A model generated the notes under the pieces. It was given only the letters and a program-made list of their open reading frames with translations. It did no database searches and was not told the origin of the DNA. Of a DNA stretch of 59,567 nucleotides, positions 24,253-33,922 are shown one piece after another. The stretch spans positions 1 through 59,567 of the forward strand of contig JAJDCX010000058.1 in the NCBI GenBank assembly GCA_029260615.1, given 5' to 3'. Position 1 is the stretch's first letter. Every line of letters begins with the position of its first letter. Both the position numbers and the translations under genes were made by a program. The DNA is from Phycisphaeraceae bacterium. GTDB lineage: Bacteria; Planctomycetota; Phycisphaerae; Phycisphaerales; Phycisphaeraceae.

Positions 24253-26727
24253 TTAGGACTGGTCATCCGCGAGCCGGGCGGTGATGCGATTGCGTTCCGA
24301 CTCGGGCAGTTGGACATCCGGGTCCAGATAATATTGATCGCTGATCTGTAAGGCTCTGCGGTAGACGGCCTGTGCCGAATCAAATCCCCCCAGTTCCCAG
24401 CGGGTGTCCGCCAGCCGGACGTGGTCGTTTAAATTGTTGGGACTGAGCCGGGTCGTCTTAGTGAGCGCCGCCTCGGCCCGCACCAGCCAACCACGATCAC
24501 CGGTGATGTCGTAAGCGGCTCGTGTTAACGCCCCCCGCCGCCTGGCAGCGCTTAACCCGGTCAGCCCCGCCTGCTCCGCTTGATCTAACACAGCCACAGC
24601 GTCATCGAGGAACTTGCCAGAAACGTCCGGTCGGCCGTTGTCCCTCAGTGCCGATGCGATCTCTTGACGCAGCCGAACTCGCCAGCGTGTGGTCGTCGGG
24701 TCGTTGCCGATCACCGCTGCGGCGTTGTCCAATTCTTCAAGCGCCGCCGGCGGGCCCCCGATACGAAGCAACCGCGCGGCGTTGGCGAGGTGGGCCTGCT
24801 GCCGTGCCATCGGCTCCGCGAAGCCGAACGTCAGTGCGACCGCCAATAGAATCAAGCACACCGTCGGCAAGAAACGGACCAAGAAACGCCCGCTTCCAGG
24901 CATGGAAGTCGGAGGTAGCTTGTCTAACCGCCCCACCGACGCGATCCCCACCACGACCCACACAAACGCCGCAGCACTGTCCCAGAAAAACGTCATCTCG
25001 ATCTGGGCGTGCAGCAACAGCAGCACAGCAGCCAGTGCGATCCCGGTATCCAGCCACCCCCGTGATTTCTCTAAGACCGGGTAGATCACGAACGCCGACA
25101 GTGCCACGAATCCGAGTGTGCCCAGAAGCCAGAGGATCGCGGTCTCTGCGTAGAGGCCGGGGAACTGGACGTAGTACTGCGTGCCAAACACAACCGCAGC
25201 AAGCAGACCGAATAGCTTGACCGGGGGGGGGGGTCCCGTGTGATTCACCGGGGGATTTACCGGGGGCGCACGCCCTGCTGTGGATGTTTCACTGAGGCCC
25301 GCACTCATCACCACACCCGCACGCCACAACCAGGCCAGCAGCAGCACGCCCCATACCACCGCGCCGACCCCGAGCATCACCGCGTAGTCCACGAAGACGT
25401 TGTGCGTGCTGGCGATGACCTCCGGGCTGATTGGGTTGCGCACAGACTCGTAGCGGTCCTTGAAATGGCCGGGACCCACACCGAGCATTAACGTCGACGG
25501 GTTTTGCTCCAGAATACGTCCCGCTCCTTGCCAGTAGTGGAAACGGAACAACAGGCTGCGTTCGCCAGCCGGTCCCTCCGGGGGCCCCGCCGCGCCTCGA
25601 ACCAAAACAGCGGCGCTGCCGGCCATTACGAAAAGCACACACAACGCCGGAACCATTCGGCGCATACCGGGCCCGGATTTTGTGATAAGCCCTATACACA
25701 CAGCCAGCCCGAAAACCGCGAGCAAAGCCAACACCGCGCCTTTAGATTGTGTCAACACCAACGCCCACCCCACCATGCCCAGGACAACCGCCAGTGCAAT
25801 CCGGCGCAGCCAACCGACCTTGTGTCGCCAGCCCACCGCCAACGCGGTGACACCAAGGACACAAACCGCCGCAAGGATCGAGCCCAGGACGTTGGACATA
25901 CCAACCGCGCCGATTACGTCATTACCTTTTAACCGGGTGAGATACTTGGCATGCTCGGTCGAGCCGTACACCAATCCGCGGGCTTGGAGACTGGCACGCT
26001 CGGTACTCATAAAGGACTCGACCGTCGCGGGGTGTTCGACATAAACGTACCAGGCCCCCTGGATGAATAGCGGTAACGCCATGGCGATCATCGCGGTAAC
26101 CATCAATCGCTTGGCACGCGGGAACTGCGCCAGATGTGCCCCAGCCAACCCAAGCGATGCGGCGGCGATCCACGCCCCGCCGTGCAAGCGGTTATCGAAG
26201 TGATTAGACATCTGTAATAAACAGGGAACGATTCCCGCTGCGACCCCTGCGAACGACCACCACCTGATCCGCCCCCATGCCCAGGCGGTCACCGCCAATG
26301 CGATAGCGGCAATCGCCACCGACGCAACCGCCAGCCACGCCCAACCCGCCGGACCAATACTGATCGACTCCCCTGCCTGGGCTCCAACAGAACGCGGATC
26401 GGACTCGAAATACAACGAGCGTGTGAATACAACCACAAGCGGCAGCAACACCGGGATGAGGATAAGCATCGCCGTCAGGTCGATCAGCTGAGAATGTGTT
26501 TCATCGCTCTTGGGTTCTGCTGATTTGACATGTCTGTCCTTTGGATTTGCAACTTCGCTGTCTGATCGCCACAAACGAATGGCAGCATGACAGGTCAAAA
26601 GAGCTATTAAAAGTACGCCGTACCACACCCAAAAAGGAACGTCGTCCCAGAGAGTTGTTCTCGTTGATGCACCAATAAACAAACCGACTAAAAAAAGAAA
26701 CGCAGCAACAAGACGCTTTTCGCTCAT
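24253..26727 (-). CDS. O-antigen-ligase-like membrane protein with helical C-terminal repeats
   Basis: The 824-aa product has about 12 hydrophobic segments. A Wzy/WaaL-like core lies near residues 350-450 (LTQSKGAVLALLAVFGLA, MLGVGPGHFKDRYE, STHNVFVDYAVMLG), followed after residue about 630 by a TPR-like helical region. Proteins of this type polymerise or ligate surface polysaccharide, but no glycan genes surround it, so the substrate is unknown. GGAAG precedes the ATG. Around residues 490-505 the protein carries a Pro-rich insertion coded by two 12-bp units (25243-25266) and an 11-C tract on the coding strand (25223-25233). This homopolymer is prone to slippage and could make the gene phase-variable. 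Confidence 0.85.
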   Translation of the reverse strand: MSEKRLVAAFLFLVGLFIGASTRTTLWDDVPFWVWYGVLLIALLTCHAAIRLWRSDSEVANPKDRHVKSAEPKSDETHSQLIDLTAMLILIPVLLPLVVVFTRSLYFESDPRSVGAQAGESISIGPAGWAWLAVASVAIAAIALAVTAWAWGRIRWWSFAGVAAGIVPCLLQMSNHFDNRLHGGAWIAAASLGLAGAHLAQFPRAKRLMVTAMIAMALPLFIQGAWYVYVEHPATVESFMSTERASLQARGLVYGSTEHAKYLTRLKGNDVIGAVGMSNVLGSILAAVCVLGVTALAVGWRHKVGWLRRIALAVVLGMVGWALVLTQSKGAVLALLAVFGLAVCIGLITKSGPGMRRMVPALCVLFVMAGSAAVLVRGAAGPPEGPAGERSLLFRFHYWQGAGRILEQNPSTLMLGVGPGHFKDRYESVRNPISPEVIASTHNVFVDYAVMLGVGAVVWGVLLLAWLWRAGVVMSAGLSETSTAGRAPPVNPPVNHTGPPPPVKLFGLLAAVVFGTQYYVQFPGLYAETAILWLLGTLGFVALSAFVIYPVLEKSRGWLDTGIALAAVLLLLHAQIEMTFFWDSAAAFVWVVVGIASVGRLDKLPPTSMPGSGRFLVRFLPTVCLILLAVALTFGFAEPMARQQAHLANAARLLRIGGPPAALEELDNAAAVIGNDPTTTRWRVRLRQEIASALRDNGRPDVSGKFLDDAVAVLDQAEQAGLTGLSAARRRGALTRAAYDITGDRGWLVRAEAALTKTTRLSPNNLNDHVRLADTRWELGGFDSAQAVYRRALQISDQYYLDPDVQLPESERNRITARLADDQS

Positions 26728-26938
26728 TTATCACTTCCAGCGATGCAAATACACTGAGCCAACGTTATCCGACATTCCCCATTTGGCCTACGACCGGGTG
26801 TGCCGACAGGTTGATCAGTTTCGTGGAGATACCCTCACGGGAACAGTCCGGGGGGACATACGGGGGGAAGTCAGGTGCTTTGGACCGGTCAGGCATAAGG
26901 GCATCTTATCCGAGCCGTAGCGACTGCGCCGTCCCCAG

Positions 26939-27958
26939 TCACTTGCTTAGATCGGCCGAAGACTTCTCCGCCACCTGCCCGGTCGAATCGTGGATCTCAA
27001 GCCAGGCGGCGGGTGAATTAGTTGAAATCGATTTGTCTTGGGACATCTGGTTCAACAGCACGCGGTAGGCTTCCATCCCCAGGCTTGTCGCGTTCTGACA
27101 CACCGATGTCATGGTCGGCAGCGCCGTATGACGGATTTCCGTGTCATCGAATCCGATGATCGATAGATCATCGGGGATACTTAGCCCCATCATCTGTGCC
27201 TCGTACATCGCTCCCACGGCGGCCATGGGGTCTGTGATGTAGATCGCAGTCGGCCGATCCACAGCCGTGACCACCCGGCGGATCAGCTGCGCCCCGCCCT
27301 TGCGGTGGGCAGGCACCCGCATGATGATCTGGCTGTCGGTTTCCAGCCCGTGCTGGCTCATCGCGTCTCGGTACCCCGCCAGGCGATCCACATGGTCAGA
27401 GTCCTCGACCACATTGACGCTGATAGCGATCCGACGGTGGCCCAGCGAAATCAAATACTCGACGGCCTCACGGCTGGCGGAACGTGATTCGCTAAAGATA
27501 CAGGGCAACTGCATGTCGTCGTGGCGATCACCGACCACCACAGACGGGAACCCCTGCTCGGCGATCTCCTGGCAGACGGCCTTGCTGCCGTGCGTGGTCC
27601 GAAGCACAGCGCCACGGATACCCAGCCGCTGGAACATCTGCGAACAGGTCTCACCGTTGCGGCGGGACCGGCGAAGATCAACGATCATCAGGTTGTAGTT
27701 CGAGTCTTTCAACGCGTTGTTCACCCCCTCCAGCAGGGCCATGTCAAACGGTGAACCCAGTGATGATTCACCGGTGTAGACGTAGGCGATGATGGACGTG
27801 TTGCGCTTGCCGACGGTGGTGACGTACCGGCGGGCGTTGACGACGGCCATGACCTTCTCTCGCACCTCGGAACTGACCGACGGGTGATTGTTCAGCACCC
27901 GGGACACGGTGGCGATGGACACCCCGGTCTGTTTAGCGATGTCTCGTACGGTTGGCAT
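26939..27958 (-). CDS. LacI-family transcriptional regulator
   Basis: The 339-aa protein begins with the LacI helix-turn-helix (TVRDIAKQTGVSIATVSRVL, then NNHPSVSSEVREKV) and a hinge at about residues 45-60, followed by a periplasmic-binding-protein-like sugar-binding domain (VVVGDRHDDM, DLSIIGFDDTEI). It would repress carbohydrate genes, but no sugar utilisation operon adjoins it, so it is probably a remote or global regulator. The intergenic space up to 28253 holds only the nrdJ terminator. Confidence 0.92.
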   Translation of the reverse strand: MPTVRDIAKQTGVSIATVSRVLNNHPSVSSEVREKVMAVVNARRYVTTVGKRNTSIIAYVYTGESSLGSPFDMALLEGVNNALKDSNYNLMIVDLRRSRRNGETCSQMFQRLGIRGAVLRTTHGSKAVCQEIAEQGFPSVVVGDRHDDMQLPCIFSESRSASREAVEYLISLGHRRIAISVNVVEDSDHVDRLAGYRDAMSQHGLETDSQIIMRVPAHRKGGAQLIRRVVTAVDRPTAIYITDPMAAVGAMYEAQMMGLSIPDDLSIIGFDDTEIRHTALPTMTSVCQNATSLGMEAYRVLLNQMSQDKSISTNSPAAWLEIHDSTGQVAEKSSADLSK

Positions 27959-28070
27959 AGGCTTTCAGCCGCTCACGGATTGGGATGGCATCGAGGTTGA
28001 ATTCTTGCCGTCATCGTACCCGACCTGTCGGCATGGGTACTGGGCGTGAGCTGGCAGGCCGGTCCGTACA

Positions 28071-28109
28071 TAAAACCCCCCCTCGGGTGGTGGGGTTCCC
28101 GAGGGGGGA
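28071..28109 (-). terminator. Rho-independent terminator of nrdJ
   Basis: CCCCCCTCGGG (28077-28087) and CCCGAGGGGGG (28098-28108) form an 11-bp GC stem with a 10-nt loop. On the minus strand it is followed by TTTTAT. It lies about 145 bp after the nrdJ stop codon. Confidence 0.85.
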
Positions 28110-28253
28110 GGAGGGAGAAGGAAGAGTCGTGGTCGGCCTCGCCGAGAGGCGGGTCGCGTCATGCGGTGGCCGATATCAGTCCTTTAATCGTCTCGCTCAA
28201 ACGGGTCGAGCAAGACGCACCACTAGCACTGCTTCCTTCCTGGTACGGGTTAA

Positions 28254-31200
28254 TTAGCTGCAGCCCATAGAGGCTCCACAGTTCAGGCACTTGTAACAGG
28301 TGCCGTTTCTCACGGTGATGGTCCCGCAGGCGTCGCACGCCGGTGCGTCGGACTGCATCTGACTCATCGCACTGACCAGGGCCGAACGCTGGCCCTCGGT
28401 TAAAGCCTGGGCCACCGCAGAGACCGCACCCGCCACGGGCACTGTCGCCACAGGCGGCGCGGGCTGGATGGCTGGCTGGATAACAGGTTGAGCAGAGGGG
28501 GCGTTGCCGTGCCCGTTGCCATTGCCCTGCCCGTTACCGGCCGGCAGAGGCTCAGTCACCGCACGCTCGGGCTGCTTGATCTCCGGCTGGGGCTTGCTGC
28601 GCGCCGGGGCGTTGGCGGCGCGGTACCCGGCAATAAACTCCATGCCCAACCAGCGGAAGATGTAGTCCACCAGGCTCTTGGCAAACGGGATCTCCGGGTT
28701 GTGCGTGATCCCCGCAGGCTCGAAGCGTTGGTGTGTGAACTTATTGACCAGCGATTCGACCGGCACGCCGTACTGAAGCGCGACACTGATCGCGGTCCCC
28801 AGTGAGTCCATCAGCCCGCCGATGGTCGAGCCTTCCTTGGCCATGGTGATGAACAACTCGCCCGGGGTGCCGTCTTCGTAGAGCCCAACCGTGAGGTAGC
28901 CCTCGTGCCCGGCGACGTTGAACTTGTGGGTCTTGCCCATCCGCGTGTCCGGGAGGCGACGGCGCAACGGTCGTTCAACGATCCGTTCAACGATCCTCTC
29001 GACGGGGGCGGCCTGGGGCGGTGTGACGGCCGTAGAAGCGACCTCCGCCAGGGTGGCGACCTCGGCGGCGACTTCCAGCTTCGCCGCTTCGATAGCTTCC
29101 TCGTCTTCGATGCCGTCCTCGGTGTCGGCCTTGTTCGAAAGCACCTGGCTTAGCTTGCAACCGTCGCGATACAGTGCGTTGGCCTTGAGCCCCAGTTCCC
29201 AACTCCGACGGTAGGCGGCCTTGATGTCCTGGACTTCGGCGTTGTTGGGCAGGTTGATGGTTTTGCTGATCGCGCCGGAGATGAACGGCTGTGCCGCCGC
29301 CATCATCTGGATGTGCCCGCCCGAAGCGATGAACCGCTCCCCGGTCGGGCCGCAGGTGCTGGCACAATCAAAGACCGCCAGGTGTTCATCCTTAAGATGC
29401 GGTGCCCCCTCGACGGTCTGCGTGCCACAGATCGCAATGTTCAGCTCGGAAACCTGGGCCTTGGTCATCCCAAGTGCGGTGAGCAGATCGAACCCCGGCT
29501 TGTCTACCTGGTCGGTCAGACCCAACCGCCCAATTGCCTTTTCTCCAAGTGTCCAGGTATTGAATGCGTGTGACACCTCGAACACGGTCGGCAACGCCTC
29601 GATGATCTTCTTGAGGTCGGCATCGATCAGCCCAAGCTCTTTGAGGAAACGCCCAAGGGTCTTGTCCCCATGCTGCCTGCCATCCTTGTCGGGCATCGTG
29701 ACGTCCAGATGCAGCGCACCCATGACGTAGATGAGGATGTCCCGGACCTGCTGCTTCTCGTACCCCAAAGCTTCGAGCGCGGGTTTGAGTGACTGGTTGG
29801 CGATCTTGAAATACCCCCCGCCAGCGAGCTTCTTGAACTTCACCAACGCGAAGTCCGGTTCGACACCGGTGGTGTCGCAGTCCATCAGCAGGCCGATCGT
29901 GCCGGTCGGTGCAATGACGGTGGTCTGAGCGTTTCTATAGCCGTGCTCCTTACCCAGCTTCAACGCGCTGTCCCAGTTGATGCGTGCCCGATCAACCAAC
30001 TCCCGGCCGTTAGCCAGCAATCCGATATGCTCTTCGCCCTGGTCCAAGGCGTCTGCGTCGATCGGGACGGGCTTGATCTCCAAGCCCTCGTAATCACCCA
30101 GGTCATTGGTGTCGGTGAGTTCCAGGTCCCGCGGCACGCCATACGCCGCCCGGCGGTGGTTGCGGATCACACGCAGCATGTGCTGGCGGTTCTTCTGATA
30201 CCCGGGGAACGCCCCAAGCTGCTCGGCCAATTCCGCGCTGGTCGTGTAGCTACGACCGGTCATGATCGCACTAAGCGAACCACTAATCGCCCGGCCACGG
30301 TCCGAGTCATACGGGATGCCCGCCTGCATCAGCATCGCACCCAGGTTCGCAAACCCAAGCCCAAGCGTGCGGAACTGGTAGCTCAACTCCGCGATCTCTT
30401 GCGAGGGGAACTGGGCCATCAACACGCTGATCTCAAGCACGACCGTCCAGATATTCACCGCGTGCTCATAACCCGCCCAATCAAACGTCCGGCGTTTGGC
30501 GTCATAGAACTTAATCATGTTCAGCGACGCCAGGTTGCAGGCCGTGTTATCCAGGAACATGTACTCGCTGCAAGGGTTGCTCGCGTTGATCCGCCCGGAT
30601 TCCGGGCAGGTGTGCCACTGGTTGATCGTCGTGTCGTACTGCACGCCCGGGTCGGCACATCGCCACGCCGCGTAAGTAACCTGATCCCAAAGCGCCCGGG
30701 CGTTGATGCTCTTGGCAAGCTCGCCATCGGTCCGCCGCATCAGGTCCCACTGCCCGTCGGTGTCGATCGCCTTGAAGAAGCTGTTGGGGATACGCACGGA
30801 GTTGTTGGAGTTCTGCCCGCTGACGGTGAGGTACGCCTCGCCGTTAAAGTCGTAATCAAGGTCCAGGTCCAGCTTCTCGGCCGTCTCTTTAAGATCGTCC
30901 GGCAGGTGTTTCATCCCCTCGACCAACGCGGCGACCTTGATCTCCTCGCGGACCTTCCAGTTAACAAACTGCTCGATGTCCGGGTGATCCAGGTCCAGGC
31001 AGACCATCTTCGCGGCTCGGCGTGTCGTGCCGCCGGACTTGATCGCCCCGGCGGCACGGTCACCGATCTTCAACCAGCTCATCAGACCAGAACTCTTACC
31101 ACCGCCGGAGAGCGGCTCGCATTCTCCTCGGAGCGCTGAGAAATTGGTTCCGGTACCCGAGCCGTACTTAAAGAGGCGCGCCTCACGAACCCATAGGCCC

Positions 31201-31796
31201 ATGATTCCGCCGGGGCTGACCAGGTTGTCCTGGACAGATTGTATAAAACAGGCGTGCGGCTGGGGGTGCGAATACGCATCTTCCGCCGGCCGCGTAACGC
31301 CTGTGGTGGGATCGGTGTAGTAATGGCCCTGCGCCGGGCCGTTGATGTCATACGCCCAGTTCAACCCCGTGTTGAACCACTGCGGGCTGTTCGGTGCCGC
31401 CATCTGGTGCAGCAGCATGTGACACAGCTCATCGTAAAACGCCATCGCGTCCTCGGCCGTGTCAAAGTACCCATGCCCCTCGCCCCAGTGACACCAGCAG
31501 CCCGCCAGCCGGTGGATCACCTGCCTGGCCGAGCGTTCCGGGCCGGTAACGACGCGGCCGTCCTCGTCCTTGAGGACAGCCCCATCGCCGCCGGTTTGAG
31601 GCACCCCTGCCTTTCGAAAATACTTGCTGACCATGATGTCCGTCGCCAACTGCGACCAGCTCTCCGGGACCTCGGCGTCGTTCATCTCGAACACCACCGA
31701 CCCATCCAGATTCGCGATCCGGCTGGAACGCTTGGTCCACTGAACCGTCGAAAAAACGTCCGTGTCCTTCTTTGTGTAGCGACGATCAATCTTCAT
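28254..31796 (-). CDS. nrdJ: Vitamin B12-dependent (class II) ribonucleotide reductase
   Basis: NrdJ reduces ribonucleotides to deoxyribonucleotides with adenosylcobalamin and without oxygen dependence. The 1180-aa protein has GTGTNFSALRGE, the NPCSEYMFLDNTACNLASLN active-site region, APTGTIGLLMDCDTTG, the DIKAAYRRSWELGLKANALYR segment, split by line here, and a C-terminal zinc ribbon (CDACGTITVRNGTCYKCLNC, then CGASMGCS) that fits the redox tail. Low-complexity Pro/Gln/Gly linkers occur at residues about 1070-1130. GAGGAAG precedes the ATG. No cobalamin riboswitch is visible upstream. It neighbours dcd, another nucleotide-metabolism gene, across an orphan gene. Confidence 0.97.
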   Translation of the reverse strand: MKIDRRYTKKDTDVFSTVQWTKRSSRIANLDGSVVFEMNDAEVPESWSQLATDIMVSKYFRKAGVPQTGGDGAVLKDEDGRVVTGPERSARQVIHRLAGCWCHWGEGHGYFDTAEDAMAFYDELCHMLLHQMAAPNSPQWFNTGLNWAYDINGPAQGHYYTDPTTGVTRPAEDAYSHPQPHACFIQSVQDNLVSPGGIMGLWVREARLFKYGSGTGTNFSALRGECEPLSGGGKSSGLMSWLKIGDRAAGAIKSGGTTRRAAKMVCLDLDHPDIEQFVNWKVREEIKVAALVEGMKHLPDDLKETAEKLDLDLDYDFNGEAYLTVSGQNSNNSVRIPNSFFKAIDTDGQWDLMRRTDGELAKSINARALWDQVTYAAWRCADPGVQYDTTINQWHTCPESGRINASNPCSEYMFLDNTACNLASLNMIKFYDAKRRTFDWAGYEHAVNIWTVVLEISVLMAQFPSQEIAELSYQFRTLGLGFANLGAMLMQAGIPYDSDRGRAISGSLSAIMTGRSYTTSAELAEQLGAFPGYQKNRQHMLRVIRNHRRAAYGVPRDLELTDTNDLGDYEGLEIKPVPIDADALDQGEEHIGLLANGRELVDRARINWDSALKLGKEHGYRNAQTTVIAPTGTIGLLMDCDTTGVEPDFALVKFKKLAGGGYFKIANQSLKPALEALGYEKQQVRDILIYVMGALHLDVTMPDKDGRQHGDKTLGRFLKELGLIDADLKKIIEALPTVFEVSHAFNTWTLGEKAIGRLGLTDQVDKPGFDLLTALGMTKAQVSELNIAICGTQTVEGAPHLKDEHLAVFDCASTCGPTGERFIASGGHIQMMAAAQPFISGAISKTINLPNNAEVQDIKAAYRRSWELGLKANALYRDGCKLSQVLSNKADTEDGIEDEEAIEAAKLEVAAEVATLAEVASTAVTPPQAAPVERIVERIVERPLRRRLPDTRMGKTHKFNVAGHEGYLTVGLYEDGTPGELFITMAKEGSTIGGLMDSLGTAISVALQYGVPVESLVNKFTHQRFEPAGITHNPEIPFAKSLVDYIFRWLGMEFIAGYRAANAPARSKPQPEIKQPERAVTEPLPAGNGQGNGNGHGNAPSAQPVIQPAIQPAPPVATVPVAGAVSAVAQALTEGQRSALVSAMSQMQSDAPACDACGTITVRNGTCYKCLNCGASMGCS

Positions 31797-31937
31797 ATTG
31801 CTGTGACTTCCTCGGCCGTCCGTGGCCTGAATACGCGCCGTCTCCGACGCAAATAATGGTTACGAATACGAATTGCGTGGCGGTGTCCGTTGGCCGCCGG
31901 GATTTATGATTTTATACATGGTGGGATTCGCTTTGCT

Positions 31938-32798
31938 CTACCCACCCATTTTGCTAAGAAAATTTGCCCTAGAAGCCAATGCGCGATGTCTGGCCGTATT
32001 GGCTTCTAGCCTGAGCAATGCAGAGGACTTTTGGAGATTACGAAACGTACTCTGTTCGAGATTGATTCGTGCTAACGAACTGTCGAGTGATACTCGCATG
32101 CGCTGAACAGGTTCGCAAATAGTTTGCAATGTCTGCAATTTTTGATTGAGCGATCGCGAGAACTCCTGCATCGGTTCATAAACAGATAAAAACCTTTGCC
32201 GCAACTGATTTGCCGTTTCGTGGATTTGTCGTAGATACTGCGACTCAAAGAGCTCTTTTACCCTTTGGGCTTCTGCAATAATCGTACGGAGCGGCTCAAG
32301 CGCTCGTTCAAGGCTTGCTTGGTTCTTCAGAATACGCTCGATATGTGGTTTGAGCCATATGCTGAGTGATATCTCATTTACTCGCTTGAGTACGCACTTC
32401 AAACTTTCGTTGTCTTCGCCCCCAGGTATAAATCTATCTAGCTCTCTATAGGAATAGTAAACGTCGCATGTCTTGTCCAAGAGGAGGCAGCAGATGGCCA
32501 TACATGCATCCATTGGGTCACACGCTGCGACTATAAGTACCTGTGGTCTAGTACCTCTGCATGCTTGATCGATCGCTGAAATACGCTCAAATGCCCAAAT
32601 AATGCTGCATTCATCAAACTGCTCAGAATCCACTTCGAATCCAAAATCAGATGCAAATTTGGCAGTAGCATCTAATGCCGATAGATCGGATTCAATTCGT
32701 AGCATTGCAAAATCGCTTTCAACAATGTCGCGAATATCATCTAATTTCCGAGGGTCAACTAGATCGCATGTTTTACGTTTTAATTCCGTCAAATCCAT
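31938..32798 (-). CDS. AT-rich orphan with C-terminal coiled coil
   Basis: A 286-aa protein that I cannot assign to a family. Residues 1-130 look alpha/beta (VLIVAACDPMDACMAICCLL is the most hydrophobic part). Residues about 150-270 are an extended helical, probably coiled-coil region (LERALEPLRTIIAEAQRVKE, then SLNQKLQTLQTICEPVQRMR). There is no signal peptide and no clear TM helix. The gene is clearly AT-rich compared with nrdJ and dcd on either side, and it sits between two nucleotide-metabolism genes on the same strand. This suggests insertion of foreign DNA. Confidence 0.7.
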   Translation of the reverse strand: MDLTELKRKTCDLVDPRKLDDIRDIVESDFAMLRIESDLSALDATAKFASDFGFEVDSEQFDECSIIWAFERISAIDQACRGTRPQVLIVAACDPMDACMAICCLLLDKTCDVYYSYRELDRFIPGGEDNESLKCVLKRVNEISLSIWLKPHIERILKNQASLERALEPLRTIIAEAQRVKELFESQYLRQIHETANQLRQRFLSVYEPMQEFSRSLNQKLQTLQTICEPVQRMRVSLDSSLARINLEQSTFRNLQKSSALLRLEANTARHRALASRANFLSKMGG

Positions 32799-32834
32799 AG
32801 TACTTCTCCAAAATGCGCCTAAGTCTCACTAGCT

Positions 32835-33422
32835 TCAATCCACCATCGGCAGGACCAACCCCGCCTGGTCTTGGTACTTGCCGTTCTTGTCTGCGTAGCT
32901 GACGGCGCAGGTGCGGTCGGCCTGTAAGAAGATCATCTGTGCGATGCCCTCGTTGGCGTAGATCTTGGCGGGCAGCGGGGTCGTGTTGCTTATTTCGATG
33001 GTGACCTTGCCACGCCATTCGGGTTCCAGTGGTGTGACGTTGACGATGATGCCGCAGCGTGCGTAGGTGCTTTTGCCGACGCAGATAGCCAGGATGTCCC
33101 GGGGGATGGCGAAGGTTTCGACGGTCTCACATAGGGCGAAGCTGTTGGGGGGGATGACGACGTGGTCCCTGCCGGTGTCGGCGGTGTCGACGGTGACGAA
33201 GCTGGCGTCGTCGAACTTCTTGGGATCGACGATGGACTGGCCGCCGGTGGCGGAGACGTTGGTGAAGATTTTGAAGAGTGTGCCGACGCGGACGTCGTAG
33301 CCGTAGCTGGAGACGCCGAAGGACACCTTGCCTGGGCGTTTGTCGTTTTCCTGGAACGGCTCGATAGAAACCAGTTCGCGTATTTGTGAATCGCAGAGTA
33401 CTGACACAGTAGTTTTTCCCAC
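32835..33422 (-). CDS. dcd: dCTP deaminase
   Basis: Dcd deaminates dCTP to dUTP, feeding thymidylate synthesis. The 195-aa protein has [12 protein letters not shown] at its start, SYGYDVRVG, the active-site block [20 protein letters not shown], then [20 protein letters not shown] and [10 protein letters not shown]. It may start at GTG 33422 or at the in-frame GTG 33407, which would make it begin exactly at the family's usual SVLCD start. A possible promoter (TTGCAA, 18 bp, TAGTAT; 33651-33680) lies far upstream. Confidence 0.95.
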   Translation of the reverse strand: MGKTTVSVLCDSQIRELVSIEPFQENDKRPGKVSFGVSSYGYDVRVGTLFKIFTNVSATGGQSIVDPKKFDDASFVTVDTADTGRDHVVIPPNSFALCETVETFAIPRDILAICVGKSTYARCGIIVNVTPLEPEWRGKVTIEISNTTPLPAKIYANEGIAQMIFLQADRTCAVSYADKNGKYQDQAGLVLPMVD

Positions 33423-33922
33423 TCAAACACGAACCAGATTTGGCCGCTGAAACCGTCAGGGCCCGCACCCTGACTCGGCGGCAATCAACTGAACCGACCT
33501 TCCAACCATCCTTACACCCTGTTGGCCGGGTCCGACACCGCACACCGCGCGCTTGGCGGGTGTCTTGGGCTGGACAAGCCTGTTGGGTGGTACTGATCCC
33601 TGAATATTGGCCCGCGATTCGGCGACGGTCACTAAATTGGGCCGAAAGAGATACTACACCACTACATCTTGGGCTTGCAACCCTTTTCTTCACTAAATGT
33701 AGACGGCAAACCTGTCGATTTGCTTTAAGCGGGTGATATCAAGGGCCTTACCCCAATTCACATTTTTTATCGCAAAGCCACAAGCTGGGGGTAGCGACCT
33801 AAAGCGACACCGAGAGGACAGGTTATCCACTAAAACGGACCGACCTGGGCGATATTAAATCACGCCATGACGGCGCATAACTGTCTATCAATCAAGTAAT
33901 AACCACCGGATTAGGGGTTGAG
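33423..33922. other. 500-bp intergenic region
   Basis: No credible gene is seen. A minus-strand promoter-like pair, TTGCAA (33675-33680) and TAGTAT (33651-33656) with an 18-bp spacer, would give dcd a 5' leader of roughly 220 nt. A single TTATCCACT near 33822 resembles a DnaA box, but it is isolated. The region is somewhat AT-richer toward its right end (33840-33900). Confidence 0.5.

Noticed and set aside
30010..31139. Long plus-strand frame of nearly 400 codons
   Set aside because: Antisense to nrdJ, no motif, biased shadow composition.
31797..31937. Cobalamin riboswitch upstream of nrdJ
   Set aside because: Only 141 bp, and none of the conserved B12-box sequence is visible.
33440..33736. 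98-codon frame upstream of dcd
   Set aside because: Arg/Trp-rich translation, no ribosome-binding site, no recognisable domain.
33820..33832. DnaA-box-like TTATCCACT
   Set aside because: A single imperfect copy without neighbouring boxes, AT-rich unwinding element or dnaA; not an origin.
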